Of a stretch of 7,731 nucleotides of DNA, positions 1 through 4,850 are shown piece by piece (the stretch's first letter is position 1; each line of letters opens with the position of its first letter). The stretch is from Holophagales bacterium (GTDB lineage: Bacteria; Acidobacteriota; Holophagae; Holophagales; Holophagaceae). Location of the stretch: NCBI GenBank assembly GCA_031281385.1, contig JAITFL010000191.1, forward strand, positions 1 through 7,731, given 5' to 3'. The translations under genes and the position numbers were made by a program. The notes under the pieces are model-generated. The model worked only from the letters and a program-made list of their open reading frames with translations. It searched no databases and had not been told where the DNA came from.

Positions 1-1070
1 ATGGCGTTTTTGGTTGATTCGCCTGCTTCGTTGCCCTGGTTTGTGGCCTCCAGCGCGGCGTCGAGCTGGGTCAGCGACTCGGTGGCGCTGTTGCTCACCT
101 CGTCTATGGACGCAGACAGTTCAGTCATCGCTGCGGCCATGCCCTCCGCTTCGGCCCTCTGTTTGTCCGCGCTCACGGCTATGCGCTCTGTCGTGGACGA
201 CATCTGCTCAGCCGCGGCAGATAGCTGCGTGGAGCCGCTGGCCACGCCTTCCACGCCTTGGTTGACTCCAGTGACTATTCTCCTGAGTTCCCCGACCATG
301 TACCCCAAGTGGTTCATAATGGTGCCTATCTCGTCTCCTGTTTCGGCCTTGGCCACGACAGTCAGGTCGCCTTTGGCTACAAGGTCTATGTCAACGACCA
401 GCTTTTTTAAGCCGCGCACGATCAGGTTCGATATGTACGCCCCCACGATGATGGACAGCAGGATGTCAATCGCCACACAGACGATCATCGTGATGTTGCT
501 CCTGAGGAAAATTTTTTCATTGGCCTCAAGCTGCATCACAGCCGCGCCCCTCATGGCGCCCTCAATGGTCTTCAGCGATTCGTAGAAGGCTTGCCGGAAG
601 GGCAACATTTCTGGGGATTTCAAGTACGACAGGGCCTCTTGGGTTCTGTTGGCCATGGCGTGTCCCAAGAACACATCCACCACCTTGAAGTAGTCCTGCA
701 TCTTGTTTTTTACGTCCATCGTCAGGTCTTCTTTCATTGGGAACCCCTTTGCGATTTCCCAAATTTTTTCCCAAGTCGCGTTCAGGTTGGCTCGCTGTTC
801 GTCAATGGCCGCTTTGTGCTGGGCGTTGCGGCTTTGGTCCGTCTCTATGGCCAGTTCGAGCAATTCGGCCCGCATGGCGTTGAACGCCTCTCCTAGATCG
901 CCCGCATAGCCGCGGGCGACGACCCCATCCGCGTAAAGCAAGTGGTCGGCCTTGTCCACGCTGTCGAAGTTCATCATGCCACTGAGGCCCAAGATGATGG
1001 TCAGCAGAATGGTTGTTGCGAAGCCCCACATGAGCTTGGACTTCATTTTGAGGTTTAGGTACCAGTTCAT
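1..1070 (-). CDS. Methyl-accepting chemotaxis protein, N-terminal part (cut by left window edge)
   Basis: This is a membrane chemoreceptor that would signal to the CheA/CheW complex. Reading the minus strand from the ATG at 1070 gives 356 uninterrupted residues starting MNWYLNLKMKSKLMWGFATT. A first membrane segment spans about residues 13-32. A mostly helical periplasmic region (about 33-190) fits a four-helix-bundle sensor, and a second membrane segment lies at about 192-214. HAMP-like sequence follows (about 215-268, with LVAKGDLTVVAKAETGDEIG). The start of the methylation/coiled-coil region comes next (STQLSAAAEQMSSTTERIAV, 280-299). The conserved hairpin tip is outside the window. The start is supported by AGGA seven bases upstream, and by the usual short basic N-terminus before the first membrane helix. 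The ligand cannot be told. The family assignment is firm; the exact start is fairly sure. Confidence 0.93.
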   Translation of the reverse strand, partial: MNWYLNLKMKSKLMWGFATTILLTIILGLSGMMNFDSVDKADHLLYADGVVARGYAGDLGEAFNAMRAELLELAIETDQSRNAQHKAAIDEQRANLNATWEKIWEIAKGFPMKEDLTMDVKNKMQDYFKVVDVFLGHAMANRTQEALSYLKSPEMLPFRQAFYESLKTIEGAMRGAAVMQLEANEKIFLRSNITMIVCVAIDILLSIIVGAYISNLIVRGLKKLVVDIDLVAKGDLTVVAKAETGDEIGTIMNHLGYMVGELRRIVTGVNQGVEGVASGSTQLSAAAEQMSSTTERIAVSADKQRAEAEGMAAAMTELSASIDEVSNSATESLTQLDAALEATNQGNEAGESTKNA

Positions 1071-1096
1071 GTTAACATCCTATGTAAAATGTGCGC

Positions 1097-1125
1097 GTTA
1101 TAGCGGCGAAGTTACGGAGTGGAAA
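1097..1125 (-). promoter_or_regulatory. Candidate sigma70-type promoter for the chemoreceptor gene
   Basis: On the minus strand, TATAAC (1102-1097, five of six matches to the -10 consensus) lies 17 bases after TTTCCA (1125-1120, four of six matches to -35). Transcription would start near 1090, giving a leader of about 20 bases that contains the AGGA site before the ATG at 1070. The -35 box touches the end of the last recognisable block of the broken methyltransferase. I looked for a flagellar sigma28 pattern here and did not find a convincing one. This is a pattern match only. Confidence 0.3.
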
Positions 1126-1304
1126 CCAATGAGACGCAGTTGGGTCGCAGTGCAGGTAAAAGGTGTCTGTCTTTCCCCGGCCTCAGCAGTTTGTTTTTCA
1201 GCAGCTCGTCCAATCCCCGCACCGCTGCGTCGTCCCATATGCCATCGAATGCGTGTGACTGGGCGCGGGCCTCGGCACCAAAAATGTTGTTGTAAATCTG
1301 GTTG

Positions 1305-1338
1305 TACCAAGTTGCGTTCAGATGAACGCAACTCGGTA
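1305..1338. repeat. 34-nt near-perfect palindrome inside the methyltransferase relic
   Basis: TACCAAGTTGCGTTCA (1305-1320) is followed by GA and then by TGAACGCAACTCGGTA (1323-1338). The two 16-base arms pair completely except at 1309/1334 (A against C on the plus strand, a G-U wobble in minus-strand RNA). The inner 11 base pairs are perfect. It falls exactly between the NRTYN and QIYNN blocks of the methyltransferase, which I expect to be adjacent in intact relatives, and it shifts the frame. It looks like an inserted miniature palindrome (REP-like) or the scar of one. No T-run follows on either side, so an intrinsic terminator is less likely. I see no other copy of the arm in this window. 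Confidence 0.75.
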
Positions 1339-1467
1339 TTATAGGTGCGGTTGGACGTGAATGGCGGGTCTATGCAGCAAAGGTCTATTGACCCAGTGGA
1401 TATTTTGTCGCGCAGGATGCCCATGTTCATTGTTATTGCCATAAAAAAGTTTCTTGGCCCGATTTTC

Positions 1468-1505
<38 letters not shown>

Positions 1506-1508
1506 CAT

Positions 1509-1720
1509 GTACCCACCTAATAGATAAAATTTAAGCGACTAACAGCAATGCAATTATGCAAGAACCCAAATCCGAATTATTCGTCTAGGATACCATAGCA
1601 AGGCGAATTAATATAGTAACAATATTGTCATTTTTTGATCTTGCGAAAACTTGGGGGGAGGGATATTTGTATTGTATTGATGCCAATGTTGTTATCATTT
1701 GGAATTATCTGAGGTAAACG
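1509..1720. other. AT-rich divergent intergenic region
   Basis: This stretch separates the minus-strand methyltransferase relic from the plus-strand Asp-box gene and is clearly richer in A and T than its neighbours. At its left end is AGGTGG (minus strand, 1518-1513), ahead of the ATG at 1508. At its right end is GAGG (1711-1714), six bases before the ATG at 1721. A loose stem, ATTCGTC pairing with GGCGAAT across 16 bases (about 1578-1607), has no obvious role. A possible plus-strand promoter, TTGTAT then TGTTAT 17 bases later (about 1667-1695), is weak. I see no RNA gene or conserved riboswitch. Confidence 0.6.
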
Positions 1721-4711
1721 ATGGCCCGTCATTCCTTTTTTCTAGGCCAATGCGCTGCAAATGAACCAATTTGGAAAATATTTGCGACCCTGCTTGCTCT
1801 GGGTGTTTCCGTTGCGGCCCAGGACAAGGGGCCGCAACCAATCAAGCCACCAGAAAGGCCCAGCATCGTTGAGCACGTGGAAGCCAAGAAGCCCAACGCC
1901 CAAGAGCAAATAGACCCAAAGATGGTGAAAGACGACGCACAGGCCCGCGAAAAGTGGTTTGCCGAGTGGTTTGGGCCTATTGCGCCTGGATACCTGAGCC
2001 ACAGGCAGAAGGTAGCCGAGCAGGAGATACAGAAGTGGGGGAACATGATACCAGGAACTCCCGCGCACTACGCGCGCGTCAAAAGCTCATCCGCCGTTGA
2101 CGGTGCGGGAGCGGCCGATGGCGTTTTTCGCAACATAGGCCCGCACAATGGGTTTGGACAGAATACTGTCAAAGATCTCAACGTGATTGACACCGGCCGA
2201 ATAACCGTCATACTGCCCCACCCAACCAATCCTCGCCTGCTTTACGTTGGCTATGCCGGGGGCGGCCTGTGGCGCTGCAGGAACGCAGACTTGGCCAGCG
2301 ACGAAGACTGGGTGTGGGAGCCGCTGACAGACGGCCTCCCAGGCGGCGGCGCAGCCGGCAATATCTCTATAGGCAGCGCGGCCTTTAAGCCCGAAGACCC
2401 AAACACGATCTATCTTTCGCTGGGTGACATGATGCCAGGCTCTGCAAATAGCACCGCCGAGGGAAGGGGCTTTTTTATCAGCAGGGACGGCGGCGAGACT
2501 TGGACAAGGGGCGGCGCGTTGGGCGAAACGAGCCGCACAAAGACGGTACTGGCCCTGCCGGGCAACATTGTGCTGGTGGCCGGCAACACGGGCATCTATC
2601 GCTCCACTGATGGCGGATTGAGTTTTCAGCTAGATAGCCTTCAGCCTCTTCTCCCGCCAAACAATTCTTGGTACACCGGCTGGGACATACTCAAGTTGGA
2701 CAATGGCGACCTAGTCGCTTCTGTGACCTATGGCTATTGGCTCTGGCAAGACGGGGAATGGCACCTGGTAACAGGCAGCGCAATAATCTATTCCACGGAC
2801 AATGGCGCGAGATGGGCAACAGCAGCGCGGAACACCCCATTTCCCCAGGGCAACATCGAGCGCATGTCCATAGCCGCGAGCGGCAAGACCATCTACTGCC
2901 TATTTCAGGACAATACTCAAAGCGATTTTCGCAGGGGCCTGCTGAAATCAACTGACTACGGCAGGACCTGGAACTACCAAGAAGCTCCAACGCTTTTCAG
3001 CTATGTGTCTGGAGATGGCGGGAGTTCTTGGTACAACCACATGATAGCCGTGGACCCCGATGACCCCAACACTGTCTTTGTCGGTACAAATTTTTGTGTT
3101 TATCGCTCTAAGGACGGCGGCCAGACTTTTGAAGCCATGACGCACTGGGTGGCCCATGGTCGGCTGTACACACACGCCGACATGCACACAACCGCTTGGG
3201 CCAAGAGCGGGCCAAAGGCACTCTATGCCGGCACAGACGGCGGCCTGTCCATTTTCAGGCAGCCCAACATAGAACCCATCCCCAAAAGCAACGGTCCTAT
3301 GATGTCAAATCCCGCCATAATTGACCACCGCCGCAACAAAAATATTTCTACGCAACTGGTCTATAACATAGCCTGTACAACAGCCGAAACACCCCCGGGG
3401 TCGCGCAGCCGCATATTGGTGGGCTTTCAAGACTTGGGTACTAGGCTGAGGCTCGAGAGCGGCGTTGCAACTGGTACGTTCAACGATGTGATAGGCGGCG
3501 ATGGCTTCGGCTGCCTGATACACGCCCATAATGGAGACTTGATGTTGGGTTCCTACTACAACACAAATATTTTTCGCAGTGCTGATGGCGGCAATTCTTG
3601 GACATACTGTGGCATCAATGACGGCCCATTCTATACAAGGCTATTCGACACGCCCGCAGACCCAACGGGCAACCGCGTCTATACGTTCACCCCCGAAATC
3701 CCTTACGTTTCCGATGATTTTGGCGCGTCATGGACTCCGCTGCCGACCGCCGGCAATGGCTGGCTCACCGGCAACGGACGTGAATACGAAATTCGCAGTT
3801 TCGGCGTTTCCCCCCTGAAATTAGGCTTGGTTGGCGCCACGTTTGATGTTGACATAGATGGCAGGGCTGGCCGCATAGCCATCTCGGAGGACAACGGTAC
3901 CCACTGGAGAACCTATACAGGGTTTCCTGGTGCCAACAGCTGGTACAGCATGGCAGAGATAGCCTTCGACGTGTCAGACCCAAACATCATATATGTGACT
4001 TCTGTGGCCTTTAACCAAAGCGCCAACCATCTGTGGAAGTCAACGGACAGGGGCTACACTTGGAGGGCCATTGATGGTGCGAATGGATTTCCCTTTGGCG
4101 TTCCAGTTCACGTCCTAAAGATTAACCCACTTGACAACAAAGTGCTGTTTGCGGGAACGGACGTGGGGCTGTACAGATCAACAAACCAAGGCGCGACGTG
4201 GGCGCGGTTTGGCGATGGCCTGCCTCTTGTTTCTGTGCGCGACATCTACATAGCCCCCGACAACAGTTTTATGCGCCTTGGCACGCATGGGCGCGGCGTT
4301 TGGGAAACCGTGATGAAGGCGGTTTCCATCGTTGAACCCCTTGGCGGCATGTTCACGGGAGAGGCCGCCACATTTAAATCTAGCACCATTGGGCTGGGCG
4401 ACGGTGTGGTCGCGTGGTCTGCCAGCGCAGGGACAATAACCCAACAGGGCGCGTTCACGGCCCCGGCTGCGGCGCAGATGGTCACAATCACAGCCGCCAG
4501 CGTCCAAGAGCCATCCCTAAAAGGAACCGCGCTGGTGAAGATAAACACCACCAGTTTCGATGACAACTCAAAGACAGCTCCTCAGTTGCTAGACTTGGCA
4601 AATGCCTTTGGCTCTACAAGAGAAGCCGACTTGGACAAGTACGACTTCAACAATGATGGGAAAATTGACGACGACGACTTGCGAATGCTCTTTGTGGCCA
4701 TTGGGTGGTGA
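1721..4711 (+). CDS. Exported Asp-box (BNR) beta-propeller protein with Ig-like domain and dockerin-like C-terminus
   Basis: This is a 996-residue secreted protein; substrate and activity are unknown. A signal peptide is visible (hydrophobic core about 18-33, likely cleavage after VAA before QDK), and GAGG six bases upstream supports the ATG. Ten Asp-box motifs (S-x-D-x-G-x-x-W/F) start at residues 254, 295, 358, 410, 463, 620, 664, 722, 774 and 820 (the last has Asn for Asp). An eleventh look-alike is SGDGGSSW at 430. HADMH (485-489) and AVDPDDPNTVFVG (443-455) match the sortilin/VPS10-like and GH74-like propeller type. The count suggests two seven-bladed propellers across about 135-865. Residues about 868-942 resemble a bacterial Ig-like domain (VVAWSASAGTITQQGAFTAP). 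The end (955-996) holds one calcium loop, DFNNDGKIDDDD (975-986), with the D-N-D-D-D ligand pattern of a dockerin half. No PEP-CTERM, LPXTG or type IX sorting tail is seen. It may bind or degrade a polysaccharide, but a catalytic assignment cannot be made from sequence alone. Confidence 0.9.
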   Translation: MARHSFFLGQCAANEPIWKIFATLLALGVSVAAQDKGPQPIKPPERPSIVEHVEAKKPNAQEQIDPKMVKDDAQAREKWFAEWFGPIAPGYLSHRQKVAEQEIQKWGNMIPGTPAHYARVKSSSAVDGAGAADGVFRNIGPHNGFGQNTVKDLNVIDTGRITVILPHPTNPRLLYVGYAGGGLWRCRNADLASDEDWVWEPLTDGLPGGGAAGNISIGSAAFKPEDPNTIYLSLGDMMPGSANSTAEGRGFFISRDGGETWTRGGALGETSRTKTVLALPGNIVLVAGNTGIYRSTDGGLSFQLDSLQPLLPPNNSWYTGWDILKLDNGDLVASVTYGYWLWQDGEWHLVTGSAIIYSTDNGARWATAARNTPFPQGNIERMSIAASGKTIYCLFQDNTQSDFRRGLLKSTDYGRTWNYQEAPTLFSYVSGDGGSSWYNHMIAVDPDDPNTVFVGTNFCVYRSKDGGQTFEAMTHWVAHGRLYTHADMHTTAWAKSGPKALYAGTDGGLSIFRQPNIEPIPKSNGPMMSNPAIIDHRRNKNISTQLVYNIACTTAETPPGSRSRILVGFQDLGTRLRLESGVATGTFNDVIGGDGFGCLIHAHNGDLMLGSYYNTNIFRSADGGNSWTYCGINDGPFYTRLFDTPADPTGNRVYTFTPEIPYVSDDFGASWTPLPTAGNGWLTGNGREYEIRSFGVSPLKLGLVGATFDVDIDGRAGRIAISEDNGTHWRTYTGFPGANSWYSMAEIAFDVSDPNIIYVTSVAFNQSANHLWKSTDRGYTWRAIDGANGFPFGVPVHVLKINPLDNKVLFAGTDVGLYRSTNQGATWARFGDGLPLVSVRDIYIAPDNSFMRLGTHGRGVWETVMKAVSIVEPLGGMFTGEAATFKSSTIGLGDGVVAWSASAGTITQQGAFTAPAAAQMVTITAASVQEPSLKGTALVKINTTSFDDNSKTAPQLLDLANAFGSTREADLDKYDFNNDGKIDDDDLRMLFVAIGW

Positions 4712-4843
4712 TGACGTTCTTGTGGCCAATGAGATAAATGCCGAGCGCGTCCGCATGGAGCTGCGAAAGGCAATTTTGACATAGAACGGCTATAATCCCA
4801 ATATGGCCCGTGCGGCAAAAACTCGCTTTTTGTGGCCACTGGG
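4687..4843 (+). repeat. Near-identical 19-nt direct repeats flanking the intergenic region before metH
   Basis: GCTCTTTGTGGCCATTGGG (4687-4705) covers the last codons of the Asp-box gene. GCTTTTTGTGGCCACTGGG (4825-4843) lies just before the metH start; the two agree at 17 of 19 bases. A shorter match, TTGTGGCCAATGAG (4720-4733), lies between them. All share the palindromic core TGGCCA. They could be binding sites, the trace of a short duplication, or chance. Confidence 0.4.
4776..4796 (+). promoter_or_regulatory. TATAAT box (with an upstream TTGACA at non-standard spacing) ahead of metH
   Basis: A perfect TATAAT at 4791-4796 is preceded by a perfect TTGACA at 4776-4781, but only nine bases separate them, so they cannot act together as an ordinary -35/-10 pair. 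The TATAAT could still serve as a -10 with a poor -35, starting transcription near 4803. That would place the in-frame ATG at 4803 at the transcript end, and favours the ATG at 4851 with a leader of about 48 bases. No cobalamin or SAM riboswitch is visible in the short gap, and no terminator separates the Asp-box gene from metH, so read-through is also possible. Confidence 0.35.
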
Positions 4844-4845
4844 AG
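4841..4845 (+). promoter_or_regulatory. Ribosome binding site that sets the metH start
   Basis: GGGAG lies five bases before the ATG at 4851. The in-frame ATG 48 bases upstream (4803) has no such site and would add 16 residues (MARAAKTRF...) with no counterpart in the family. The next ATG (4863) also lacks one. This favours 4851. Confidence 0.6.
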
Positions 4846-4850
4846 TCCAA

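Noticed and set aside
1..585. Open plus-strand frame of 194 codons at the left edge
   Set aside because: It is antisense to the chemoreceptor gene, is rich in Ser/Ala/Met as expected of such a shadow, and has no family resemblance.
952..1344. Plus-strand frame of 130 codons across the chemoreceptor start and the methyltransferase relic
   Set aside because: It crosses two unrelated minus-strand loci and its sequence resembles nothing; a shadow frame.
1651..1663. G-rich run (GGGGGGAGGG) in the divergent intergenic region
   Set aside because: There are only two G runs, too few for a four-stranded G structure, and it is too far from the ATG at 1721 to be its ribosome binding site.
4178..4566. 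Two overlapping minus-strand frames of about 106-109 codons
   Set aside because: Both are antisense to the Asp-box gene, which has clear protein motifs through this part; no start signal or family match.
4699..4733. Possible hairpin CATTGG ... CCAATG after the Asp-box stop codon, as a terminator
   Set aside because: The stem has only six base pairs, the loop is over 20 bases long and no T-run follows.
4803..4850. In-frame upstream ATG at 4803 as the metH start
   Set aside because: It has no ribosome binding site, adds 16 residues without family counterpart, and would lie at the likely transcript start given the TATAAT at 4791.
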